From NCBI GenBank assembly GCA_050303435.1, contig JBNLBT010000073.1, positions 1 to 16,307 of the forward strand: a stretch of 16,307 bases of DNA, given 5' to 3'. The notes beneath the pieces are model-generated. The model saw only the letters and a list, made by a program, of their open reading frames with translations. It ran no database searches and had not been told where the DNA came from. Shown here one piece after another: positions 8,258 through 15,538 of the stretch (position 1 is its first letter; the number at the start of each line of letters is the position of its first letter). The position numbers and the translations under genes were made by a program. This stretch comes from JBNLBT01 sp050303435 (GTDB lineage Bacteria > Pseudomonadota > Gammaproteobacteria > Xanthomonadales > Marinicellaceae).

Positions 8258-10885
8258 TTACAGCGACAAAACGCAGAATTTTTGTTCATCATTGCTTTGC
8301 GCATCTGCTGGTAGATCCAAAGCGCGCCACACCTCGCAGGCGCGCAACAGGCTGGGGTGGTCGGCGTCCAGATGACGCTGCATCACCGGCACCGAACGCA
8401 ACAGCCAATCGCCGGCCTCGGCACTGCGTCCCCCGGCAAAAGCCCATTGCGCCAGCACCGCTTCGGAGATGGCCAGATTCAATCCCCGGGGTGCATTTTG
8501 CTGTTGAAAGAACCGCTGCGCGCTGGCGGCAATCTCACCGGCTTCCTGCACCTGGCCCAGGTCCATCAGGCACTGCGCCAGACGGATGCGCATGAAGTGG
8601 TGATTGTTGCTGTCGGCACCGCGGTGCGCCCGCACCCGTTCGATGGCGCTGCGAAAATACGCCACGGCCTGTTGCGGCTGGCCCAGGCCGCGCCAATGCA
8701 AAATGGCCAGATTGTACAGCGGCGTGGCCAGGCGGTGCGAGTCGGGGCCAAACACCTGTTCAAGCATGTGCAGCGCATTTTCGTAGTGTTGCAGGGCTTC
8801 AGCAGGGCGCTGCAGGTGACGCAGAATGCTGCCTAAAAGGTTTTCACTGGCGGCAATGACCGCGTGCCGGTCGCGGTGGATGGCGCGGTATTGCGCGTTG
8901 GCCTGTTGCGCCAGGGGCAGGGCTTCAGCGGCGCGTTGCAAGCGCCGCAAAGCGATGGCCATCTGCATCTGCGTCTGGGCAATTTCCGGGTGCGGCGCGA
9001 GCAGGTGTTCCTGCAAGATGCCCAGGGACCGCTGCAACGGCTCCAGTCCCGCCTCGTGCAGGCCCATGCGCGACAGCCAACGCGCTGAGGCGCGCAAACT
9101 GATGGCGTGATGCACGCTGCCCACCCCGCTCTGGCGCCGGCTGTGCAACAACCACTCTTCGATGGCTGCGCGCGCTGCGTCGTGACGCTCCAGATCGATC
9201 AGGGCGTCTATTTTAACTGGCCACAATTGCAGCCAGCGAGGATCACCGGGGGTCAGATTCTGCTCCACTTTGGACAGGCCGCGCAAGGCCGCAGCGGCGT
9301 CGCCTGTGGCCAGCAAACGACGTGAATCCAGCCAGGTTTTCCATTCCCCATTGACGTCGTCGGGCGCCTGAACCTGTGCCAGCAATTCAGCCGCTTCATC
9401 CAGTGCCGACATGTTCAAATACACTTCCGACAAGGTCAGCAACAACTGGTTTTTCAAGTCCGCGTCCAGATCGTCGCGGCGAATCTGGCTGACCGCGGTG
9501 TGCAACAGATCGCGCGCGGTCATGTCCTGACCCAGGTCGTTGTTTGGATCGGCGGCGCGAAACAACTCGACCAAAAAAGCACTCACCTCACCGGCGCGTT
9601 GCGCTTGCAGCAGCGCCGCGGTGCGTTGCCGTTCGATCAGAATCAGCGAGACCAGCACCGTCACCACCAGTGCCACACTCAAGGCACTCAACAGGCGGTG
9701 CCTGCGTATGAATTTTTTCACCACGTAGGCGCCGCGGTGATGGCGCACCGAGACCGGTCGATGCGACAACACGCAACGCAGATCGCGCGTCAACAAATCA
9801 CACCCGGCGTAGCGCTCAACGGGTTGTTTGCACAGACAGGTCAGCACCACGGCATCCAGATCGCCGCGCAGGTGCCGCGCCCAGTCTGCCACCGAACGAA
9901 AACCCCGACGCCTGGCCGCCGCCGCAGCGCCGCAGCGGCGCACGCGGTCGCTGGGCGCCACAGGCACGCACTCGCGGATCACCGCCTCGATGGCCGACCA
10001 GTTGTTTTGTTTGAATTCAAGGGCATTGAAGCCGGTCAACAAACGGTACAGCAATGCCCCCAGGGCGTACACATCGCAGGCCACGGTGACGTTGCCGCCG
10101 GCGAGTTGTTCCGGCGGTGCATACTGCGGCGTCAACAGCGCCTCGACGGCCTGCGTTTGCTGTAAATTGTGCGCCTGCGGGCGCATGGACTTGGCGATGC
10201 CAAAATCCAGCAATTTCACCTGCCCTTCGCCATTGACCAGAATGTTTTCCGGCTTGATGTCGCGGTGCACAATCAGATTGCGGTGGGCAAATGCCACCAC
10301 ATCACACACCCGACAAAACAGATCAATGCGTGCCGCCAGGTCCAGTTGCAGGCGTTCGCAATACACATCGATGGGTTCACCGGCGACGTATTCCATGATG
10401 AAATAACTGATGTCTTCGCGGCTGCCGGCATCGATGATGCGGGTGATGCCGGGGTGTTCCAGGCGCGCAAGTATGCGCTTTTCATTGTCGAAGCGGGCCA
10501 TCGCATCGTCGCTCAGCCAGGCCGTGCGAATTACTTTGATCGCCACCGCCTGTTCAAATTCAACGTCGCAACGCCGACCCAGATACACATCGCCCATGCC
10601 GCCGCGCGAGATGTGCCGCACGATTTCGCAGCCGCCGATGCGTGTTCCCTGCGCCAGTGGCACAGCGCCCACGGCGTGTCCCAGCGCCTGGGCGGGCGAG
10701 GCCAGCGTGGCCTCATGCTGGCGTCGATCCTCTGCCAGCAATTCCATCACCAGGTCGTGCAGCGCCCGGTCGCCATTGCAGGCGGCGTTGACGTGTTCGG
10801 CCTGTTGCGCCTGCGGCAGATCCATGCCGGATGAGAAAATTTTTTTGGCCCGCTGCCACAGCGCGGTGTCCTCGCCTTGCGACAT
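8258..10885 (-). CDS. Transmembrane Ser/Thr protein kinase with periplasmic TPR domain
   Basis: The product has 875 residues. Residues 1-60 are the helical leader common in kinases of this group. The kinase domain covers about 85-375: glycine loop RGGMGDV (94-100), Lys117 in VAIKV, Glu135 in the C helix, HRDIKPEN with catalytic Asp209 and Asn214, DFG at 227-229, and the activation-segment end APPEQ (256-260). All key residues are present, so it should be an active Hanks-type kinase. A transmembrane helix lies at about 398-417 after a basic stretch, and residues 430-875 form TPR-like helical repeats that would lie in the periplasm and could sense a ligand or partner. It starts 1 nt after the sigma stop (TGACATG) without an obvious ribosome binding site, pointing to coupled translation. 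The likely substrate is the co-encoded sigma factor. Confidence 0.95.
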   Translation of the reverse strand: MSQGEDTALWQRAKKIFSSGMDLPQAQQAEHVNAACNGDRALHDLVMELLAEDRRQHEATLASPAQALGHAVGAVPLAQGTRIGGCEIVRHISRGGMGDVYLGRRCDVEFEQAVAIKVIRTAWLSDDAMARFDNEKRILARLEHPGITRIIDAGSREDISYFIMEYVAGEPIDVYCERLQLDLAARIDLFCRVCDVVAFAHRNLIVHRDIKPENILVNGEGQVKLLDFGIAKSMRPQAHNLQQTQAVEALLTPQYAPPEQLAGGNVTVACDVYALGALLYRLLTGFNALEFKQNNWSAIEAVIRECVPVAPSDRVRRCGAAAAARRRGFRSVADWARHLRGDLDAVVLTCLCKQPVERYAGCDLLTRDLRCVLSHRPVSVRHHRGAYVVKKFIRRHRLLSALSVALVVTVLVSLILIERQRTAALLQAQRAGEVSAFLVELFRAADPNNDLGQDMTARDLLHTAVSQIRRDDLDADLKNQLLLTLSEVYLNMSALDEAAELLAQVQAPDDVNGEWKTWLDSRRLLATGDAAAALRGLSKVEQNLTPGDPRWLQLWPVKIDALIDLERHDAARAAIEEWLLHSRRQSGVGSVHHAISLRASARWLSRMGLHEAGLEPLQRSLGILQEHLLAPHPEIAQTQMQMAIALRRLQRAAEALPLAQQANAQYRAIHRDRHAVIAASENLLGSILRHLQRPAEALQHYENALHMLEQVFGPDSHRLATPLYNLAILHWRGLGQPQQAVAYFRSAIERVRAHRGADSNNHHFMRIRLAQCLMDLGQVQEAGEIAASAQRFFQQQNAPRGLNLAISEAVLAQWAFAGGRSAEAGDWLLRSVPVMQRHLDADHPSLLRACEVWRALDLPADAQSNDEQKFCVLSL

Positions 10886-10886
10886 G

Positions 10887-11468
10887 TCAACTGGACATCT
10901 GTTTGTGCAGCCAGCTGCGTGCGAATCGCCAGTTGCGCACCGTGGTCGACACCGACGTGTTCATGGCTTCGGCGGTTTCCTCCACCGACAAGCCACCAAA
11001 ATAACGCAGTTCGACCACCCGCGCGCAATCGGCGTCCATGCCTTGCAGGCGTTCAAGCTGTTGATGCAGGGTCAACCAGTCCAGCCGTTCGGACTCATCG
11101 CCACCGACGCCCTCGGCCACACGATCCAGGGTCACGTGAATGGCATATCCGCCGCGTTTGTGCCGATGTTTGCGGCGGTGATGATCCACCAGAATGTTGC
11201 GAATCAAGGCGGCAGAAAACGCCCTGAATTGCAGGCTGTTGTCAAATTTCAGTCCATTTTCAGCGCGCAATTTCAGGTACACTTCGTTGACCAGTTCGGT
11301 GGTTTGCAGGGTGTGTCCGGCCTGTTCCCTGGACATGTGACGACGCGCCGCGCGATACAGCAGCGGGTAGATCTGCTGCAACAGGTCCGCTTCCACTGAA
11401 GCATCGCCCTGGCTCCAGCGATTCAGCATCACGGTTAAATTGTTGCTGTTGCGATCAATTGTATTCAT
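10887..11468 (-). CDS. ECF43-like sigma factor (TIGR02999 type), probable kinase target
   Basis: With ATG 11468 the product has 193 residues, the usual length of TIGR02999 (Sig-70_X6) sigma factors. An in-frame ATG at 11510 has an AAGG about 7 nt upstream and would add 14 residues, so the start is not certain. Region 2 runs about 20-100 and region 4 about 130-190, with a clear helix-turn-helix (VVELRYFGGLSVEETAEAMN, then SVSTTVRNWRFARSWL). Region 2.2 normally carries an acidic DAED-like motif that contacts the beta' clamp helices; here residues 56-62 read TTELVNE. From established work, the ECF43 protein EcfP of Vibrio parahaemolyticus has a Thr in this region that is phosphorylated by kinase PknT to activate it. 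Thr56 or Thr57 may serve the same way here (inference). The kinase gene follows directly. Confidence 0.92.
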   Translation of the reverse strand: MNTIDRNSNNLTVMLNRWSQGDASVEADLLQQIYPLLYRAARRHMSREQAGHTLQTTELVNEVYLKLRAENGLKFDNSLQFRAFSAALIRNILVDHHRRKHRHKRGGYAIHVTLDRVAEGVGGDESERLDWLTLHQQLERLQGMDADCARVVELRYFGGLSVEETAEAMNTSVSTTVRNWRFARSWLHKQMSS

Positions 11469-11679
11469 GGTGTGTGTGCACGCCCTCCGAAAGTCTTCGT
11501 TTGACCTCATGAGAACGCCTTGTTGTGCGTGTTTCCCAACAGATATATTAGCACGCACGGTGTCAAGAACGCGTGCACTGTAGACATTTTTTTGACCATT
11601 AAATTCCGTTGCCGACGCTGACATTGAATGCAAGCACGAAATTCGTCGTGCTTTAATCATTTACATCAGAGAGGTGAAC
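11469..11679. promoter_or_regulatory. Divergent promoter region between sigma gene and protease
   Basis: This 211-nt gap should hold promoters in both directions. On the + strand TATATT at 11544-11549, with TTGTTG at 11520-11525 18 nt upstream, is a weak sigma-70-like candidate for the protease. On the minus strand there is a perfect TTGACA (complement of 11561-11566), but I find no well-spaced -10. GCACGC at 11551-11556 and GCGTGC at 11571-11576 form a further inverted repeat. An ECF-type promoter may be used instead; I cannot identify one by eye. Confidence 0.4.
11632..11653 (+). repeat. Perfect inverted repeat in the protease leader
   Basis: AAGCACGA at 11632-11639 and TCGTGCTT at 11646-11653 are perfect inverted copies around a 6-nt loop. 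The repeat ends 15 nt before the AGAGG ribosome binding site of the protease gene. It could be an RNA hairpin in the leader or an operator. No long T run follows, so it is probably not a full terminator. Confidence 0.55.
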
Positions 11680-13542
11680 ATGAAAACTCCCTTTAAATTA
11701 GTGACCTGTGCCGCGCTGGCGCTGCACGCCGTGGTCGCACCCGCCCAGGACGAAATCAAGCCCGGGCCAACCAACGACCACTTCAAACAAATCATTGTCA
11801 AGATCAAACCACCCATCAGCATTGGCGCCAATGACCTCAGCGGTGGCTGGGGGGCAACGGACAAAGCGTTCCTTGACCACACCCTGGCCGAGCGGCAATT
11901 GCTGGAAGCCGATCTGGAAACCCTGACCGGGCTGGATCTGCAACACGTGCGTGAAATGTCCGGCAAAGCCGATGTGTTCCAACTGGCCGACGCCGCCAAT
12001 GCGGCTGAAGTGGCCTATGCACTCGAACAGATCAGCGCCCATCCCGACATTCTTTACGCAGAGCACGACGCACTGATGCACGCGGCGCTGACACCCAATG
12101 ACCCGCGCTACCTGGATCAGTGGCACTACTATGAAAACCTGGCAGGCATTCGTCTGCCGCAGGCGTGGAACATCACCACCGGCTCCAATCTGGTGGTGGC
12201 TGTGGCCGACACCGGCATCCGCCCACACGTCGACATCAACAACAAAATCGTGCCGGGTTATGACATGATCAGCGACCCGTTCATGGGCAACGACGGCAAC
12301 GGCCGCGACAGCAATCCACACGACGACTGGCCTGCGTCGCAGTACCACGGCACCCACGTGGCCGGAACGGTGGCCGCGCAAAGCAACAACGGCACCGGTG
12401 TTGCCGGAGTCTCCTGGGGGGCGCGCATCCTGCCGGTGCGGGTGCTGGGACGCAACGGCGGCACCCTGTCGGACATTGCCGATGGCATTCGCTGGTCCGC
12501 CGGCCTGACGGTGCCCGGGGTGCCGGCCAATGGCAACGCGGCGCGTGTCATCAATTTAAGCCTCGGTGGATTCGGTGCCTGCGGGCAAACCTTTGAATCG
12601 GCGATCAATGCCGCCACGGCGATGGGCGCGCTGGTGATCGCTGCGGCCGGCAACAGCAATCAGGACGTGGCCAACTTTCGCCCCGCCAATTGCACCAATG
12701 CCATGGCCATTGCTTCCATCAATCGCAGCGCCGACCGTTCGAGTTTTTCCAACAAGGGCGCGGGCATTGATGTGGCTGCACCGGGCGGCGGTGATTTCAG
12801 CCTGCAGGACGATGTGCTGTCCCTGAGTGGCAACAGCAACGCCTACACCTACCTGCGCGGCACCAGCATGGCCGCACCGCACGTGTCCGGTGTCGCTGCG
12901 CTGGCGTTTTCTCTCAACGGCCAGCTGTCACCTCAACAGGTGCGCAACCTGATCAATCAGAACACCCGTTCATTCCCGGCCGCATCCGATTGCACCATGT
13001 CGTTGTGCGGCACCGGCATTGTCGATGCAGAAGCCACGCTGTTGGCGGTCAGTGGCCCAGGCACAGCGACGGTGCAAATGATCGCCAGCTATGTGCCGGT
13101 TGGCTCAAGCAATCGCACCACCTACACCCTCAACAACCAGAATTCACCGCTGTTGGAATTTGAGTACTTTGAGAATCAGGGCCATTTCGAACAGCGCCCC
13201 GGCGGGGTGTGCAATACCGGGCAGAACAACCCGAATTATTTCAAGATTCGCTTCAATGTCTCCGAACCGATCGATGCCTGCAACTTCCAGGCCTCCTGGG
13301 ACAGCAACCCGATCAACTGCAACAGCAACCACATCAACACCGTCAACAGTGGCGCCTGGGTGATTTTGAACACAGACACCTTCGCCACCAATCCGGCCAC
13401 TTGTGCGCTGTTCAGTCCACCCCGGGTCGTGCTGCCGCCGTTCTCTGATGGCTGGTTTCACGTCAACATCGTGATTGACGGCGAAACCTATTCGCGCCGC
13501 ATCAATTTCAGCAAAGAATTTGAATTGCCGGGATTGCCCTAA
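11680..13542 (+). CDS. Secreted subtilisin-like serine protease (peptidase family S8)
   Basis: I chose ATG 11680 (AGAGG 5 nt upstream) over the in-frame GTG at 11674, which is part of that ribosome binding site. The product has 620 residues: a signal peptide to about residue 22, a propeptide of the inhibitor I9 type (about 35-130, with DILYAEHD near its end), and a catalytic domain at about 145-458. The catalytic triad is complete: Asp177 in AVADTGI, His223 in YHGTHVAGT and Ser396 in GTSMAAPHVSG, with the oxyanion-hole Asn325 in AAAGNSN. Residues 460-620 are a beta-rich C-terminal domain with several cysteines that I cannot assign; it is not an obvious PPC or P domain. It should be exported, self-processed and active outside the cytoplasm. 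It is divergent from the sigma/kinase genes and may be part of their regulon (inference). Confidence 0.95.
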   Translation: MKTPFKLVTCAALALHAVVAPAQDEIKPGPTNDHFKQIIVKIKPPISIGANDLSGGWGATDKAFLDHTLAERQLLEADLETLTGLDLQHVREMSGKADVFQLADAANAAEVAYALEQISAHPDILYAEHDALMHAALTPNDPRYLDQWHYYENLAGIRLPQAWNITTGSNLVVAVADTGIRPHVDINNKIVPGYDMISDPFMGNDGNGRDSNPHDDWPASQYHGTHVAGTVAAQSNNGTGVAGVSWGARILPVRVLGRNGGTLSDIADGIRWSAGLTVPGVPANGNAARVINLSLGGFGACGQTFESAINAATAMGALVIAAAGNSNQDVANFRPANCTNAMAIASINRSADRSSFSNKGAGIDVAAPGGGDFSLQDDVLSLSGNSNAYTYLRGTSMAAPHVSGVAALAFSLNGQLSPQQVRNLINQNTRSFPAASDCTMSLCGTGIVDAEATLLAVSGPGTATVQMIASYVPVGSSNRTTYTLNNQNSPLLEFEYFENQGHFEQRPGGVCNTGQNNPNYFKIRFNVSEPIDACNFQASWDSNPINCNSNHINTVNSGAWVILNTDTFATNPATCALFSPPRVVLPPFSDGWFHVNIVIDGETYSRRINFSKEFELPGLP

Positions 13543-13567
13543 AGCGACACATTAAAGACGTCAACTC

Positions 13568-13598
13568 ACAGGGCGTCGCACGACGCCCTGTTTTTCTT
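13568..13598 (+). terminator. Strong rho-independent terminator of the protease gene
   Basis: ACAGGGCGTC at 13568-13577 pairs perfectly with GACGCCCTGT at 13582-13591 around the loop GCAC, followed by TTTTTCTT. It begins 26 nt behind the protease stop. Read on the other strand it lacks a T run, so it acts on the protease transcript only. Confidence 0.92.
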
Positions 13599-13628
13599 AG
13601 GCCGTTGCCTGGTTGCCGGCCCCGGCCA

Positions 13629-14117
13629 TTAAAGCTCGATATTGAGGTAACAATACGCCGAGCTGGTCTCAACCCCACAACAGGTCATCGGCTGCAGTTT
13701 GCAGGTGGCACCTTTGCCAAGCAGGGTTTCGCAATTGTAGGTTTTGTCGCTGTAGCTGTCGCAGTTGTTAGGGTCAATCACTTTTTCATTCAAACTGACC
13801 CCGTCGTGTGGAAAACATTCATCCACCGCACGGCCCACCACGCCACCGCCGCAACCGACGTTGCGGTATCGACAGGCGCAACCCGGCGTCAGCGGATCGT
13901 CGCCGTCGTTGTTGGCGCCGGCGTCCAGATTTTCCTGCCACACCCGCAGCCCGGCGCCCCACAAAGCCTGCTCCAGTTGACCGGCGGCGCGGGCGGCCTC
14001 AATGCGGCCGCTGGCAAGCAGATCCACTTCTGCGACCGGTTGTTTGACTGAATGCCCGGCACAGCTGACCAGAATCAATGTTGACAGAACGCATGCCAGT
14101 GCGCGAATGTGTTGCAT
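13629..14117 (-). CDS. Cysteine-rich lipoprotein of unknown function
   Basis: The product has 162 residues, starting at ATG 14117 with GGGAGG 4 nt upstream. The N-terminus is a lipoprotein signal: a hydrophobic stretch, then the lipobox LVSC with the lipid-bearing Cys at residue 19. Residues 30-65 are helical. From residue 80 onward there are ten cysteines in about 77 residues (80, 82, 89, 101, 119, 129, 139, 146, 147, 156), with a Gly-rich CGGGVVG stretch and a CC pair. These probably form disulphides in a small compact domain. Metal binding cannot be excluded, but there are few His residues to support it. It is probably co-transcribed with the gene upstream, 43 nt away. I do not recognise the family. 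Confidence 0.82.
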   Translation of the reverse strand: MQHIRALACVLSTLILVSCAGHSVKQPVAEVDLLASGRIEAARAAGQLEQALWGAGLRVWQENLDAGANNDGDDPLTPGCACRYRNVGCGGGVVGRAVDECFPHDGVSLNEKVIDPNNCDSYSDKTYNCETLLGKGATCKLQPMTCCGVETSSAYCYLNIEL

Positions 14118-14160
14118 GGAACCTCCCTAGCTTTGCTGTTGTGTGCATTGTGTGGATCGC

Positions 14161-15366
14161 TCAAGGGCACTCCCAGGCCGACACATCGCCGGCTTCGAAA
14201 CCGTCGGTGAACACCGAGTCTGCCCACACGCGGCGTGTGAACAGGTCCGTGCCCATTGACCCGACCCGCGGGCCGGCGATCACGATGTTCTGATGGCCGT
14301 TGGGCCGTGTGCGCAGGCACGAGTCAACCGGGCCACCCACCCCCGACAGCGGGTAATCCAGGTCAAACACCGGAAGGGCGCCGAAGAAGCGAAACACTTC
14401 GGCCAGTTCAGTGTACATGTTCATGAGCAAATACAACAAACCATGGCCATCCAGAATGGGAAAGGCGGAAATGCCCTGAAATCCAAATTGACTGCCGTTG
14501 TTGTTGACCGGCCCGAGGTTTTGCTGCTCCAGGCTGCCGGGTGTGTCGGGGTCAATGCGTGCAATGCGGGCGTTGCCGTCGGCGTTGTAGGTGAAATAGA
14601 AATACTCGCCGGTCCTGACCCCGAATCCTTCCTTGACAAAGGAAAACCCGCTGGGTGCTGGCAAGTTCATCACCGGGGTTTCGGTGAACGTGGGTGGACT
14701 CTGGCTCGAATCAAAGCACTTGATGCGCACCGGCCCTGTGGGCTGCTGAAACAAGGCGCAGGCCTTGGCAAATGATGAATTGGTGGCCAGCGGCTCCCGC
14801 ACCCCGCCGTCAAACGGTCCGGCGCTGGCGTAGCGACCATAAAATGTGTAGTTGAGTCCGGCGTCCGTGGTTCTGAAATACTCGCTTTCACCGTCGGTCA
14901 AATCGTGTCCGAGAATGAATGCGCCGGCGCTGGTTTCGCCGCACTGGGCGTTGTCAAAATCATTTGCCACCGTGTCCGCCAGCGTTGAAGTGCTCCAGCT
15001 CATGCCGTTGAACCTTGCCACTTTGAGATTGAAATCCTTGATGTAAGGCACCAGCAACACGTTGCCGATGGTGCAGATGTCGCCCAGGGCGAACAAACCG
15101 CCACTGGTTTCCAGCGGTGTGTTGGTGACTCCGCCGCCGTCATAAGGTGGCGGCACGTGCACCGCGTTCAAGCGGTTGCTGACGCCGTCGTTCCACAACA
15201 CCGCGGCCACCAGACTTGGGTTCGGGTCTTTCGACTCCACCCCCAGTTTAATCTCCAGTGGTGCCTGATTGAATATGCCGGTTTGCGACCAGTTGATTTC
15301 GGCGGCCCGGGCACTGCACGCCATCCACAGCGCCACGCCCAGAGCCCATATTTTTTGCTTGTGCAT
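14161..15366 (-). CDS. Secreted protein of unknown function with GFE tail
   Basis: The product has 401 residues, starting at ATG 15366 with GGAGG 6 nt upstream. The signal peptide ends near residue 21 (...ACSARA, then AEINW). The mature part has repeated short beta-strand units such as FVKEGFGVRTGEYFYFTYN and LLYLLMNMYTELAEVFRF, resembling the blades of a sialidase- or propeller-like fold; one segment, TTDAGLNY, is near the Asp-box pattern S-x-D-x-G-x-T-W. No catalytic residues could be assigned. The end, SVFTDGFEAGDVSAWECP, is the F-x-D-GFE-x-GD-x-SAW tail seen on many exported proteins in this type of bacterium. It leads the cysteine-rich lipoprotein gene, and the two likely form one operon that is divergent from the SPFH gene. 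Confidence 0.85.
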   Translation of the reverse strand: MHKQKIWALGVALWMACSARAAEINWSQTGIFNQAPLEIKLGVESKDPNPSLVAAVLWNDGVSNRLNAVHVPPPYDGGGVTNTPLETSGGLFALGDICTIGNVLLVPYIKDFNLKVARFNGMSWSTSTLADTVANDFDNAQCGETSAGAFILGHDLTDGESEYFRTTDAGLNYTFYGRYASAGPFDGGVREPLATNSSFAKACALFQQPTGPVRIKCFDSSQSPPTFTETPVMNLPAPSGFSFVKEGFGVRTGEYFYFTYNADGNARIARIDPDTPGSLEQQNLGPVNNNGSQFGFQGISAFPILDGHGLLYLLMNMYTELAEVFRFFGALPVFDLDYPLSGVGGPVDSCLRTRPNGHQNIVIAGPRVGSMGTDLFTRRVWADSVFTDGFEAGDVSAWECP

Positions 15367-15469
15367 CGTTGCCTCCAGTACAGCTTTCTCTCATTCGGTG
15401 CATGCGTATTTGCGCGACAAGTTGTGCCAGCCCGATGCCGCGTATGATGAAAATATTTAATCGTGACTT

Positions 15470-15498
15470 TTGACATTGGAGTGAAAATGATACAAAAT
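15470..15498 (+). promoter_or_regulatory. Candidate sigma-70 promoter of the SPFH gene
   Basis: A perfect TTGACA at 15470-15475 is followed after 17 nt by CAAAAT at 15493-15498 (4 of 6 matches to TATAAT). It lies 40 nt before the SPFH start codon. The TGAT boxes described separately overlap its -10 and the likely transcription start, a position that suits repression. Confidence 0.5.
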
Positions 15499-15516
15499 GA
15501 TATCATTCTGATGTCA
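15488..15516 (+). repeat. Three phased TGAT boxes, operator-like
   Basis: TGATACAA at 15488, TGATATCA at 15498 and TGATGTCA at 15509 recur at 10 and 11 nt, about one helical turn each. The middle box is the core of a perfect 12-bp palindrome (AATGATATCATT, 15496-15507); the third keeps TGA/TCA half-sites and the first keeps only one half. They overlap the candidate -10, so they may bind a small dimeric repressor. Confidence 0.5.
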
Positions 15517-15538
15517 TATCTACTCGAAGGAGGGTCCC

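Noticed and set aside
9500..11399. Several + strand frames of 190-330 codons opposite the kinase and sigma factor
   Set aside because: The minus strand has complete kinase and sigma motifs. The + frames are low-complexity shadows of it.
11511..11660. Longer N-terminus for the sigma factor
   Set aside because: The added residues have no sigma-like pattern and would run through the divergent promoter region and the protease leader hairpin. Only ATG 11468 or 11510 is reasonable.
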